From: Fimenecus sp052273625
GTDB lineage: Bacteria; Bacillota; Clostridia; Oscillospirales; Acutalibacteraceae
DNA: 64,000 nt
Assembly: GCA_052273625.1 (NCBI GenBank)
Contig: DAVZHW010000005.1
Span: 26,560 to 90,559 of the forward strand
Direction of reading: 5' to 3'
Within the stretch, counting starts at the first letter, position 1; every line of letters begins with the position of its first letter. This document shows positions 23,285-31,979 of the stretch, one piece after another. The position numbers were made by a program, and so were the translations under genes. A model generated the notes under the pieces. That model worked only from the letters and a program-made list of their open reading frames with translations, did no database searches and was not told the origin of the DNA.

Positions 23285-24658
23285 TTACTTCTTATCGTAG
23301 TATTCGTCAAGAAGCTCGTCGCTGACACGCTTTAACTCACTTCTCGGGAATATTCTCAAAAGACGCCAGCCTATATCGAGTGTTTCCTCGATAGTTCTGT
23401 CGGTTTCAAAGCTCTGGTTTACATATTCGTTTTCAAACTCGTCGGCAAACTTTGCGTAAAGTTTATCCATATCCGTCAAAGCCGCTTCGCCGAGGACTAC
23501 CATAAGCTCTTTTGCATCTTTACCTCTTGCGTAAGCCGAGAAAAGCTGGTTCATTGTGTTTGAATGGTCTTTTCTCGTTTTGCCCTCGCCGATACCCTTG
23601 TCTTTAAGTCTTGAAAGCGACGGAAGAACATCAATCGGAGGCATAATTCCACGACGGTAAAGGTCACGGGAAAGGATAATCTGTCCCTCTGTGATATACC
23701 CCGTAAGGTCGGGAATGGGGTGAGTTTTATCGTCCTCGGGCATTGAAAGAATCGGTATCATTGTGATACTGCCGTCCTTGCCCTTTTGTCTGCCTGCACG
23801 CTCATATATGGACGCAAGGTCCGTGTACATATAGCCGGGATAGCCACGCCTGCCGGGAACTTCCTTTCTTGCGGCGGAAACCTCACGCAACGCATCTGCA
23901 TAGTTTGTAATGTCCGTCATAATAACAAGGACGTGCATGCCCTTATCGAATGCAAGGTATTCTGCGGCTGTAAGCGCCATTCTCGGTGTAGCAATTCTTT
24001 CGATTGCAGGGTCGTTTGCAAGGTTTGAGAACATAACCGTTCTGTCGATTGCGCCCGTTTCCTTAAAGGAACGGATAAAGAAGTTTGACTCCTCAAAGGT
24101 AATACCCATTGCGGCAAATACAACGGCGAATTTTTCGTCCTTGCCTCTGACCTTTGCCTGTCTTGCTATCTGTGCGGCAAGCTGTGCGTGAGGAAGACCC
24201 GAAGCTGAGAAAATGGGAAGCTTCTGACCTCTTACAAGCGTGTTAAGTCCGTCGATTGCGGAAACGCCTGTCTGTATGAACTCCTGCGGATATGCTCTCG
24301 CAGCGGGGTTCATCGGAAGTCCGTTAACATTCATTCTCTTTTCGGGGATAATTTCGGGACCGCCGTCAATAGGTCTGCCCAAGCCGTCAAAGACTCTGCC
24401 GAGCATATCCTCTGATACGCCGAGCTCCATCATTCTGCCCAAAAATCTAACCTTACTGTTTGAAAGGTTGATACCCGTTGAGGGCTCAAACAGCTGAACA
24501 AGTGCATCCGTGCCGTTGATTTCAAGCACCTTACAACGTCTTGTCTCGCCGTTTGCAAGCTCTATTTCGCCGAGCTCGTCATACTTGACGTTTTCAACCT
24601 CACGAACAAGCATAAGAGGACCTGTTACTTCTTCGACTGTTCTGTATTCCTTCGGCAT
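23285..24658 (-). CDS. ntpB: V-type ATP synthase subunit B
   Basis: 457 residues, normal length. This is the non-catalytic nucleotide-binding subunit of the A3B3 head. It opens with YRTVEEVTGPLMLVREVENV and carries FSASGLPHAQLAAQIARQA in place of a Walker A loop, as expected for B, plus the alpha/beta signature PSLSRLKDKGIGEGKTRKDH. The start ATG overlaps the A-subunit stop, indicating coupled translation that would help match subunit amounts. Confidence 0.96.
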   Translation of the reverse strand: MPKEYRTVEEVTGPLMLVREVENVKYDELGEIELANGETRRCKVLEINGTDALVQLFEPSTGINLSNSKVRFLGRMMELGVSEDMLGRVFDGLGRPIDGGPEIIPEKRMNVNGLPMNPAARAYPQEFIQTGVSAIDGLNTLVRGQKLPIFSASGLPHAQLAAQIARQAKVRGKDEKFAVVFAAMGITFEESNFFIRSFKETGAIDRTVMFSNLANDPAIERIATPRMALTAAEYLAFDKGMHVLVIMTDITNYADALREVSAARKEVPGRRGYPGYMYTDLASIYERAGRQKGKDGSITMIPILSMPEDDKTHPIPDLTGYITEGQIILSRDLYRRGIMPPIDVLPSLSRLKDKGIGEGKTRKDHSNTMNQLFSAYARGKDAKELMVVLGEAALTDMDKLYAKFADEFENEYVNQSFETDRTIEETLDIGWRLLRIFPRSELKRVSDELLDEYYDKK

Positions 24659-26430
24659 CAGAATTCCTCCTTTGCATTGATAACGTCAGCGATTTCTTTT
24701 GCCAAGCGTTCAAGAATTTGCTTGTATTCGCTGTCGATATTTTCTTCTTTTACATACTTAAATCTGCCTATTGCCTCTCTTACGGGGATTGCGACAAGCT
24801 TTTCAATGTCTGCACCCTTTGTGAGAGCCTCGTTTGAAGCGTCAAAATACGAAAGCACAAGGCTCATCATATAATACTGCTTTTTAAGTGAGGAATATGT
24901 GTCAACCTCGTGGAAAGCAAGCTGATGGAGGAAGTCCTCACGAATACTTCTTGCCGCTTCCATTTTAAGTCTGTCGGAGGGAGAAAGTGCGTCCATACCG
25001 ACAAGCTTAACGATTTCGTCAAGCGAAGCCTCATCCGAAAGTATGCCCATCATTCTTGTTCTGAGCTTCATCCACTCGGGATTTACATTCTTGTTAAACC
25101 ATGCGCCGAGGTCGTCTGCATAAAGCGAATATGACGTAAGCCAGTTTATTGCGGGGAAATGACGCTTGTAAGCAAGTGCCGAATCAAGTCCCCAGAATAC
25201 CTTGACAATTCTCAAGGTAGCCTGCGAAACAGGCTCTGAAATATCACCGCCGGGAGGCGATACCGCACCGATAACGGAAAGCGCACCCTCCTGATCTGTT
25301 GAACCTAAGACCTCTACCCTGCCTGCACGCTCATAGAACTGTGCAAGTCTTGAGCCGAGGTATGCAGGATAGCCCTCCTCGCCGGGCATTTCCTCAAGTC
25401 GTCCCGACATTTCACGAAGAGCCTCCGCCCAACGTGAGGTCGAGTCAGCCATAAGCGCTACCGAATATCCCATATCTCTGAAATATTCTGCGATTGTGAT
25501 ACCTGTATAAATAGATGCCTCACGGGCAGCAACAGGCATATCCGAGGTGTTTGCGATAAGCACCGTTCTCTCCATAAGAGATTTGCCTGTGTGCGGGTCG
25601 ATAAGCTCGGGGAACTCATTCAAAACATCAGTCATTTCGTTTCCACGCTCACCGCAGCCGATATATACAACTATATCAGCCTCCGCCCATTTTGCAAGCT
25701 GGTGCTGTGTAACCGTTTTACCGCTTCCGAACGGACCGGGGATAGCCGCAACACCGCCCTTTGCTATCGGGAAAAGCGTATCGACAACTCTCTGTCCCGT
25801 GATAAGCGGCATATCGGGGGGAAGCTTTTTCTTATACGGTCTGCCTCGTCTTACAGGCCATTTCTGCATAAGCTTAAGCGGAACGGTAGTGCCGTTTTCG
25901 GTTTCGATTGCGCCGATTTTATCCACAACCGTATAGTCGCCCTCTTTAATGGACTTAATTTTACCCTCAACGCCGAACGGAACCATTATTTTATGTCTGA
26001 CAATATCGGTTTCCTGAACATATCCGACCTCGTCACCTGCACGAACTTCGTCGCCTGCCGAAACAGTCGGGAAGAAATGCCACTTAGTATCTCTTGAAAG
26101 TGACGGAACTTCGATACCTCTTGTAAGGCTGTTGCCCGCAATTTCCATTATCTTTTCAAGCGGTCTTTGAATACCGTCGAATATACCTTTAATAAGTCCC
26201 GGTCCCAATTCAACGCTCAAAGGCTCGTTGGTTGACTCGACCGGTTCGCCCGTGCCGAGTCCTGCAGTGTCCTCATACACCTGAATTGAAGCCTTATCGC
26301 CGTGCATTTCGATAATCTCGCCGATAAGTCTGTGCTCGCTTACACGAACAACGTCGAACATATTGGCGTCTCTCATATTCTCAGCCACGACAAGCGGACC
26401 CGATACTTTTAAGATTGTACCTTTACTCAT
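24658..26430 (-). CDS. ntpA: V-type ATP synthase catalytic subunit A
   Basis: 590 residues from the ATG at 26430; a GTG five codons upstream is part of the ribosome-site region. It is the catalytic subunit with Walker A GPFGSGKT at about 232-239, followed by the YIGCGERGNEM and ALMADSTSRWAEALREMSGR segments typical of A subunits, and the 80-residue non-homologous insertion that separates A from F-type beta. It hydrolyses or makes ATP in the soluble head. Between subunit F and subunit B in the operon. Confidence 0.96.
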   Translation of the reverse strand: MSKGTILKVSGPLVVAENMRDANMFDVVRVSEHRLIGEIIEMHGDKASIQVYEDTAGLGTGEPVESTNEPLSVELGPGLIKGIFDGIQRPLEKIMEIAGNSLTRGIEVPSLSRDTKWHFFPTVSAGDEVRAGDEVGYVQETDIVRHKIMVPFGVEGKIKSIKEGDYTVVDKIGAIETENGTTVPLKLMQKWPVRRGRPYKKKLPPDMPLITGQRVVDTLFPIAKGGVAAIPGPFGSGKTVTQHQLAKWAEADIVVYIGCGERGNEMTDVLNEFPELIDPHTGKSLMERTVLIANTSDMPVAAREASIYTGITIAEYFRDMGYSVALMADSTSRWAEALREMSGRLEEMPGEEGYPAYLGSRLAQFYERAGRVEVLGSTDQEGALSVIGAVSPPGGDISEPVSQATLRIVKVFWGLDSALAYKRHFPAINWLTSYSLYADDLGAWFNKNVNPEWMKLRTRMMGILSDEASLDEIVKLVGMDALSPSDRLKMEAARSIREDFLHQLAFHEVDTYSSLKKQYYMMSLVLSYFDASNEALTKGADIEKLVAIPVREAIGRFKYVKEENIDSEYKQILERLAKEIADVINAKEEF

Positions 26431-26460
26431 TTTATTTTTTACCACCCTTCAAGGTTTGGT

Positions 26461-26775
26461 TTACTTTACAATATCAGAGCCTACTGCTCTTTCGACAAAG
26501 CTGCTGACCTGCTTCATTCCTATGCCCGTGTTTCCGTAAACTCCGGGTATGGGAATAATTGACGGTAACGGTTTGTCCTTATATCTTTCGATTTCCGCAT
26601 CAATCTGCGAATAAACGGCTTCGGTTATAAATATAACCGCATATCCGCCGTCTGCAAGGCGACGAAGCGTTTTTACAGTCGCGGTCAAATCGTCGTCGGT
26701 CGGGAAAATATCAACTCCGATACTTGCGAAGCCGTAAATACTGTCCCTGTCGCCCATTGCGGCAATTTTATACAT
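26461..26775 (-). CDS. ntpG: V-type ATP synthase subunit F
   Basis: 104 residues from the ATG at 26775, which gives the family start MYKIAAMGDRDSIYGF; the open frame extends 3 codons further to a GTG. Subunit F is a Rossmann-like small protein on the central stalk that modulates ATPase activity. The end of the subunit C gene overlaps this start by 8 bases. Its symbol is given in the Enterococcus ntp scheme and may be named atpF elsewhere. Confidence 0.9.
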   Translation of the reverse strand: MYKIAAMGDRDSIYGFASIGVDIFPTDDDLTATVKTLRRLADGGYAVIFITEAVYSQIDAEIERYKDKPLPSIIPIPGVYGNTGIGMKQVSSFVERAVGSDIVK

Positions 26776-27736
26776 ACAGCTCACGCATCCTTTCTCTTAT
26801 AACCTCATCCGAAGCCTCGCTCAATTTTGCCGAAAGAATAATTCTCAAGCACTTAATCTCGGTTTCGTTTGCAACATAATAGCCTGCAAGCGGACTTATA
26901 CCGAACACTGTCATTTTCGCCTGCTTCATTGTCTTTATAAGCTCGTCATCGCAGAGCTTTTCGAACGCAGATGTGCCTTTTTCAAAAGCCGCAGCATATT
27001 TTGAAAGTCCGTTTGAGTTGAGATATTGCAAAAAGTCGTTCTCTCCCGACATAACCGCCGAAACAAGACTGTCCTTTGAAAGAATCGGACTTCCGCAGAC
27101 GGCATTTTTAACAAAGTTTTCGTTTTTCTTTGTCTTAATGCAACGGTAAGCGGTTTTCAAATCACACGCTGTACTCATTTCATAAGCGTACTTTTTGAGG
27201 GTTTCATCCTCCTCGTTTTCCGCATACGAAAGTATAGCTTCAAGCGTTCCGACATCCGTAATTATATCGCAATACTGACCGTTGCCCGTTTTGGTTATGG
27301 CGTCAAATGCTTTTTTTGCGGTTTCTCGCATAATCTCGGGTAAATCCGCAAAACGTCTTTCCTTTATCGCCTCAAGCATTTTTTCGGGGTCATAGACGCA
27401 GGGGGAAACAAAATATTTACTCGCATCATCGTTTATGACCTCGGATTTAATAATCGCTTTAAGGTTTTGAAAGTCGTTTTTAATTATCAGCATATTAAGG
27501 CTTTTTGCCTCGGGCGCACTTTTCGCAACTCTGTCCCAGACCTCCGAAAGTCTGTCGTCGAGCATCTTTGAAAAATCGTTTCCGTCGGGCTTTTCGTAGC
27601 CTTTTTCAGTCAAAAGTGCAATCGCCTTTTTATAATCGGGAGCGTTTATTAACTGTTCCAAATCAGACTCTTTAAGCAGGTTTTCCTCACTTACACGAAG
27701 TGCCGACACCGCATAAAGATAATCCTGTGTTTTCAT
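26768..27736 (-). CDS. ntpC: V-type ATP synthase subunit C
   Basis: 322 residues, mostly helical. Subunit C couples the rotating membrane ring to the central shaft. The opening YLYAVSALRVSEENLL and the repeated helical structure (for example LNMLIIKNDFQNLKAIIKSE) fit the family, as does the position between subunits E and F. Its conservation is lower than that of A, B and K, which is normal for this subunit. Confidence 0.9.
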   Translation of the reverse strand: MKTQDYLYAVSALRVSEENLLKESDLEQLINAPDYKKAIALLTEKGYEKPDGNDFSKMLDDRLSEVWDRVAKSAPEAKSLNMLIIKNDFQNLKAIIKSEVINDDASKYFVSPCVYDPEKMLEAIKERRFADLPEIMRETAKKAFDAITKTGNGQYCDIITDVGTLEAILSYAENEEDETLKKYAYEMSTACDLKTAYRCIKTKKNENFVKNAVCGSPILSKDSLVSAVMSGENDFLQYLNSNGLSKYAAAFEKGTSAFEKLCDDELIKTMKQAKMTVFGISPLAGYYVANETEIKCLRIILSAKLSEASDEVIRERMRELYV

Positions 27737-27753
27737 AACGCTTCCCTCCTTTA

Positions 27754-28341
27754 TCAGTTGAATAACATTTCATTGAGAGTGTCTCTCAATTCTTCCCTTT
27801 TAGCCGAAGCAACGGCATCAAAGGAACAGTTTATGTCAATATCCCCATAGACGAGAATAAAACCGCTGTCAATATCCGCACTCTGTCCGAGTGATATTTT
27901 ATATCCTCTTTTAAGCGCATTGTTTATGCTGTCGATAAAGTTCGACGGCAGCTTTTCCGTGTCCTCTTCGGAAAGACGGAGAACGCCCTCGCCCTTTCTG
28001 ACATTTTTAAGAATAAGTCCTTTAAGGATTTCAAAATATTCCTTTTTCGGAAGAGCCTTGATAACCTCAAGCGCTCTCTCAAGGGTTGACGAGATAATAT
28101 CAAGCTTACCCTCAAGAATTATTCTGCTTTTTGTCATTGAAACGGAGGCTTCTATTGCGCCGTCATGCTCTGCAACCTTTTTGTCAACGGAAGCCCTTGC
28201 GTTAGCTATATTCTCCTGCGCTTTGGCACTTGCGGCATCGATAATCTCCTGCGCATGCTTTTGTGCCTGCTCGGTTATTTCACGGCAGCGGTCATTTGAA
28301 TCCTGTTCTATTGTAGAAAGTATCTTTTCAAGACCTGTCAT
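27754..28341 (-). CDS. ntpE: V-type ATP synthase subunit E
   Basis: 195 residues. Long N-terminal coiled coil (about 1-85, ITEQAQKHAQEIIDAASAKA) followed by a globular domain, the layout of the peripheral stator stalk subunit E. It pairs with the G/H subunit encoded first in the operon to link the head to subunit I. It lies 12 bases after subunit K. Confidence 0.9.
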   Translation of the reverse strand: MTGLEKILSTIEQDSNDRCREITEQAQKHAQEIIDAASAKAQENIANARASVDKKVAEHDGAIEASVSMTKSRIILEGKLDIISSTLERALEVIKALPKKEYFEILKGLILKNVRKGEGVLRLSEEDTEKLPSNFIDSINNALKRGYKISLGQSADIDSGFILVYGDIDINCSFDAVASAKREELRDTLNEMLFN

Positions 28342-28353
28342 AGAAATAACTCC

Positions 28354-28830
28354 TTAGAATTTCAATCTCAAAATCATGAGAAGTGATGTAAGAAGAGCAA
28401 GCACGGCATAAGTCTCAACCATTGCGGAAAGAACCATTGCTTTACTCTGCTCTGCGGGCTTCTTGGCAACTACCGAAACGCCGGAAGCGGCAACTCTTGC
28501 CTGACCGATTGCCGAGAAATAGCCGACGAACGCCATCGGAAGACAAGCAGCCAAAATCTGAAGTCCCTGCGCCGTTGTAAGCTCAACGGGAGTACCGCTC
28601 AAAAGCTTAATCTTAATCATTACCATAATTGCTGTGATAAAGCCGTAAAGTCCCTGTGTACCGGGAAGAATCTGAAGAATAAGTACCTTTGTGAATTTTG
28701 ACGGATCCTCCGAAACAAGACCTGCGGCAGCCTCACCGACCATACCTACGCCCTTTGCAGAACCCATACCGCTTAAAAATGCTGCGAGAGCTGCGCCTGC
28801 GATAGCAAATACCAAACCTAAATTAGCCAT
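28354..28830 (-). CDS. ntpK: V-type ATP synthase subunit K (membrane rotor ring), sodium-type
   Basis: 158 residues with four membrane helices, the duplicated-hairpin form seen in Enterococcus hirae NtpK (156). The first hairpin carries ILPGTQGLYGF (54-64) and the second LPMAFVGYFSAIGQ (97-110) and AMVETYAVL (136-144). Residues matching the E. hirae sodium ligands are present: L55, T58, Q59, Q110 and E139. Only one ion-carrying Glu is present per four-helix subunit, which lowers the ion-to-ATP ratio. The predicted coupling ion is therefore Na+ (inference from ligand conservation). The gene overlaps the end of subunit I by 8 bases. Confidence 0.94.
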   Translation of the reverse strand: MANLGLVFAIAGAALAAFLSGMGSAKGVGMVGEAAAGLVSEDPSKFTKVLILQILPGTQGLYGFITAIMVMIKIKLLSGTPVELTTAQGLQILAACLPMAFVGYFSAIGQARVAASGVSVVAKKPAEQSKAMVLSAMVETYAVLALLTSLLMILRLKF

Positions 28831-30805
28831 TATTATTTTCCTCCTTGAGTTTGAATGTTGAAGAATTTACTTTAAGAGGGGTAAAGGCTCTTCCGCCGCC
28901 CTCATAAAACCTTGAGAAGAACTCGACATACTGCAAACGGTTTGTGTGAACATAAGCGCCGATTATATTTATGCCGAAGTTGATTGTGTGTCCTAAAATG
29001 AACACAACTGTAAATAATATTGTTTTAACGACCATATTCTCGGGAAGTGTACCCATAAGGTTTACAACGCTTCCGATAATACCCGTTACAAGTCCGAGCG
29101 CCAACAATCTCGAATACGAAAGCACATCGCTTAAATATCCCGAAATTGTATTGTAAAGTGCGTAAAGACCTGAACCCAACTTTCCGAATACGCCCTTTGA
29201 CGAGCGACCTGCCGTGAGAATTATAAGCACAACACCCACAAGCGCACAATACTTGCCGACTGTCTTATAAATGTCGGGTACTTCGATTATCATTCCCGCA
29301 CAAATCGGAGCTGCACCGCCGACTGCGAGATAAACAGAAAGCACGTCGCATATCGCACCGAAGCGGTCGCCCTGCTTCCATTCAAGGTAGCCCTTGATAG
29401 CAAGTCCTACAAACAGATGAACGATACCGAACAGGAAGCACCAAAGCATCGTTGTCATAAGGTCGTCGCCCTGCGGATTGAGCCATAAGTACAATCGCAT
29501 TTCGGGAAGTCCGAGATAATTTGTTCTGATGACATTTATCAAGTCTCCGAAGAAGCTGCCGAACATTATGCCCCAGAACATTGTCGATATTCCGCAGAAA
29601 AAGTACATCATAACCGTCTTTTTCTTGTTGCCCTCGGGCTTGCATTTAAGCAGTATAAACGCCGTTGCGATAACCATTAACAGTCCGTAGCCTGCATCCG
29701 AGAACATCATTCCGAAGAACAGATAATAGAAAAACGACATTATTGCGTTCGGGTCAATATCATTCTTGCCGGGGAGAGAATACATTTCCGTTATTCCCTC
29801 AACGCCTGCTGCAAAAGAATTATTTTCGAGCAAGACAGGAACATCCTCGTCCTCCTCGGGCTCTGAAAGCGTAATTGCGACGGTAAATTTATTTTCAAGC
29901 TGTTCAACCGTTTTTTCGGCGTACTTTTCGGGGATATATCCCGAGAGATAAAGCACATTGTCCGAAAGTGAGACCTTTTTGAACTGCTCGTACTTATCCG
30001 CCCTCATTGTGAAATAGTCAATCAGGAAATCTATAGCTTCGTGTGCAGATGCCATAGCGGCTATCTCGCTTTGCGCTTCCAAAATTTGTTTATCCAATTC
30101 ATTGATGGTTATACGGTTTTCCTTGAGCATTTCCTTCGGAGTTTTATCGGAAATTTCCGTAGGTCGCACAAATCCCATTGACCTCAACGCTTCCGTAACG
30201 GTATTCGCATCCTTTTTAAGACACATAATCACCGCACAAGACTGCATTTCGGATGTATATACGACTTCTGTTTCGATAGCCTCGATTTCAGGAATACGCT
30301 CTGCCAACGCCTCCTTGATCGATGCGTCGGTCTGACTGTCGGGGAATGTTCCTATAAGCACCGTAACATACCTTGTTGATTTGAACTTTGTCGGTATGTC
30401 AAGGTCTTTCCAAACCTCAAGAGCCTCATTGGAGGTTTTGAGCCTTATCTGCTGTGCGTGAGCGTTGTCGATAGACTTTTGAGCGCCCAATATGTCATAG
30501 CACATATTCATCGTTTTATCCGCCGACTCGGACATATCGAGAAATTTTGACATTTCCATTTCCCGTGGCGGCTTAAAGGAGTCAACAAGCGACTTCTTTT
30601 CGGGCACATATTGAGAGAGTGTTTCCTTTGCCTTTTTCGCAGTTTGAGTAAACCGTTCAAGCTGTGAAATATTATAATCGGTATCGGGATTTAACATTCC
30701 GTCGGGAAGCTCGTGGCTTGTCAACTCAACCATTCCCTTGCGCTGCAAAAAGTCGATTACCTTTTTGCTTTCATGCATGGTTGCAACAAGCTCGATTTTT
30801 TTCAT
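28823..30805 (-). CDS. ntpI: V-type ATP synthase subunit I (membrane stator, a-subunit)
   Basis: 660 residues from the ATG at 30805. A cytoplasmic N-terminal half (about 1-330) is followed by about seven or eight membrane helices; the ion channel half contains FYYLFFGMMFSDAGYG (about 361-376) and SYSRLLALGLVTG, the essential Arg region. The start is odd: the only good ribosome site (GAGGTG at 30828-30833) is 22 bases before this ATG but 7 bases before an in-frame ACG (30818-30820) that would begin T-A-K-L-K-M-K-K, just like the family's usual M-A-x-x-K-M-K-K. Either an ACG start or a point change from ATG is possible. Confidence 0.94.
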   Translation of the reverse strand: MKKIELVATMHESKKVIDFLQRKGMVELTSHELPDGMLNPDTDYNISQLERFTQTAKKAKETLSQYVPEKKSLVDSFKPPREMEMSKFLDMSESADKTMNMCYDILGAQKSIDNAHAQQIRLKTSNEALEVWKDLDIPTKFKSTRYVTVLIGTFPDSQTDASIKEALAERIPEIEAIETEVVYTSEMQSCAVIMCLKKDANTVTEALRSMGFVRPTEISDKTPKEMLKENRITINELDKQILEAQSEIAAMASAHEAIDFLIDYFTMRADKYEQFKKVSLSDNVLYLSGYIPEKYAEKTVEQLENKFTVAITLSEPEEDEDVPVLLENNSFAAGVEGITEMYSLPGKNDIDPNAIMSFFYYLFFGMMFSDAGYGLLMVIATAFILLKCKPEGNKKKTVMMYFFCGISTMFWGIMFGSFFGDLINVIRTNYLGLPEMRLYLWLNPQGDDLMTTMLWCFLFGIVHLFVGLAIKGYLEWKQGDRFGAICDVLSVYLAVGGAAPICAGMIIEVPDIYKTVGKYCALVGVVLIILTAGRSSKGVFGKLGSGLYALYNTISGYLSDVLSYSRLLALGLVTGIIGSVVNLMGTLPENMVVKTILFTVVFILGHTINFGINIIGAYVHTNRLQYVEFFSRFYEGGGRAFTPLKVNSSTFKLKEENNNG

Positions 30806-30868
30806 TTTGAGCTTTGCCGTATGTCATCACCTCGTTTCTTATTTATTGATAACAGTAAAATCATCGGC

Positions 30869-31180
30869 TCAGTCAACAATTATGCTTCTGACCTTTCCGA
30901 CCGTTTCGGAAAATTTTGCGTTAGCCTTTCCCTTGAGCACCTCAACAAAAGCACGGGCGTCCTTTTCCGCTTCGGCAACCGCCGTTTGACGACGTTCCTC
31001 GGAAAGCTTCAGCTGCTCGCTCTCATACACCTGTATTTGCTCAAGAGCGTCAAGCTCGATCTGCTTCGCCTTCTGCTTTGCCTCGTCGATAATTCTGTCC
31101 GCCTGCTCGCTTGCCGCCTGCTCATTAACCATTGTCTCGTGTTCCTTTGACAATACCTCGTCAAGCATTTTTGCTGCCAT
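30869..31180 (-). CDS. V-type ATP synthase subunit G/H (stator coiled coil)
   Basis: 103 residues from the ATG at 31180, which has GAGGTG 6 bases upstream; three codons further up is a GTG inside that site. Nearly all of the protein is charged coiled coil (ASEQADRIIDEAKQKAKQIE), the form of the small stator subunit that pairs with subunit E. It is the first gene of the nine-gene ATPase operon, as in other bacterial V-type operons. Confidence 0.85.
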   Translation of the reverse strand: MAAKMLDEVLSKEHETMVNEQAASEQADRIIDEAKQKAKQIELDALEQIQVYESEQLKLSEERRQTAVAEAEKDARAFVEVLKGKANAKFSETVGKVRSIIVD

Positions 31181-31219
31181 AGGCTTCACCTCTTTTTCGC
31201 TTTATGCCATATTTCTTAT

Positions 31220-31249
31220 AGTATAGCACAACTTTACATATATTGTAAT
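31220..31249 (-). promoter_or_regulatory. Possible promoter of the V-ATPase operon
   Basis: Leftward ATTACA, 18-base spacer, TATACT, 40 bases upstream of the first gene. The -10 is good and the -35 moderate. Confidence 0.45.
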
Positions 31250-31311
31250 ACTTTTTCGCCTAAACTGTATTAAACTTTTGTTAATTCCAATGATTATTTT
31301 ATAGAAATATG

Positions 31312-31340
31312 TTGAATAATGTACACTTTTATAGTATAAT
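31312..31340 (+). promoter_or_regulatory. Promoter of the TetR/cation-efflux operon
   Basis: TTGAAT, 17-base spacer, perfect TATAAT, 34 bases upstream of the regulator's start codon. Confidence 0.7.
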
Positions 31341-31373
31341 TGCTGATATAATAATAAAAAGGGAGTGCTATCA

Positions 31374-31961
31374 ATGGATAATCAAAAAATTGACGGCAGA
31401 GTCAGGCGCACAAAAAAGCTCTTGCGTGAGGGGCTTACAAAGCTGATGAAGGAAAAGAGCATTAAAAAAATCTCTGTCCGTGAACTGTCAGACCTTGTTG
31501 AGATAAACAGAGGTACCTTTTATCTTCATTACAAGGATATTTTTGACCTTGTTGAGCAAATCGAAAACGAGCTCTTTGAAGAATTCGAGAGCATTATCAA
31601 TCAGTATTCCGCAAATTCACACAACTCAAGCCCATACCCCGTTTTTGTTGACTGCTGCAGATTTCTTGAAAAGAACAAGGACATCTGCTCTGCACTTTTG
31701 GGCAGCAACGGCGATATTGACTTTTCAATGAAGCTTAAAAGGTTTATGGCGGTGCGTTGCTTTGAGGAATTCACACGCTACAACCAAACATCGGCGTTTA
31801 AGGAAGAGTACAATTATATATACTCATTTTTTGAGGCAGGCGCAGTCGGCATAGTCAGATATTGGCTTACCGATACCTCGGATACAAGAAAAACACCCGA
31901 GGACGTCGCTCTTATGCTCGACCTTTTGTTCACAAAGGGCTTTTCGGGCTTTGTGAAATAA
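31374..31961 (+). CDS. TetR-family transcriptional regulator
   Basis: 195 residues from the ATG at 31374, which has AAGGGAG 8 bases upstream (an in-frame GTG overlaps that site). N-terminal helix-turn-helix: LREGLTKLMKEKSIKKISVRE then EINRGTFYLHYKDIFDLVEQ, a typical TetR recognition region; the remainder is a helical ligand domain ending in a conserved AGAVGIVRYWLTD segment, of the TetR_C type common in clostridia. It lies 18 bases ahead of a cation efflux transporter on the same strand, which it probably controls (inference). Ligand unknown. Confidence 0.9.
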   Translation: MDNQKIDGRVRRTKKLLREGLTKLMKEKSIKKISVRELSDLVEINRGTFYLHYKDIFDLVEQIENELFEEFESIINQYSANSHNSSPYPVFVDCCRFLEKNKDICSALLGSNGDIDFSMKLKRFMAVRCFEEFTRYNQTSAFKEEYNYIYSFFEAGAVGIVRYWLTDTSDTRKTPEDVALMLDLLFTKGFSGFVK

Positions 31962-31979
31962 ATTCTTTGAAGGTATACT

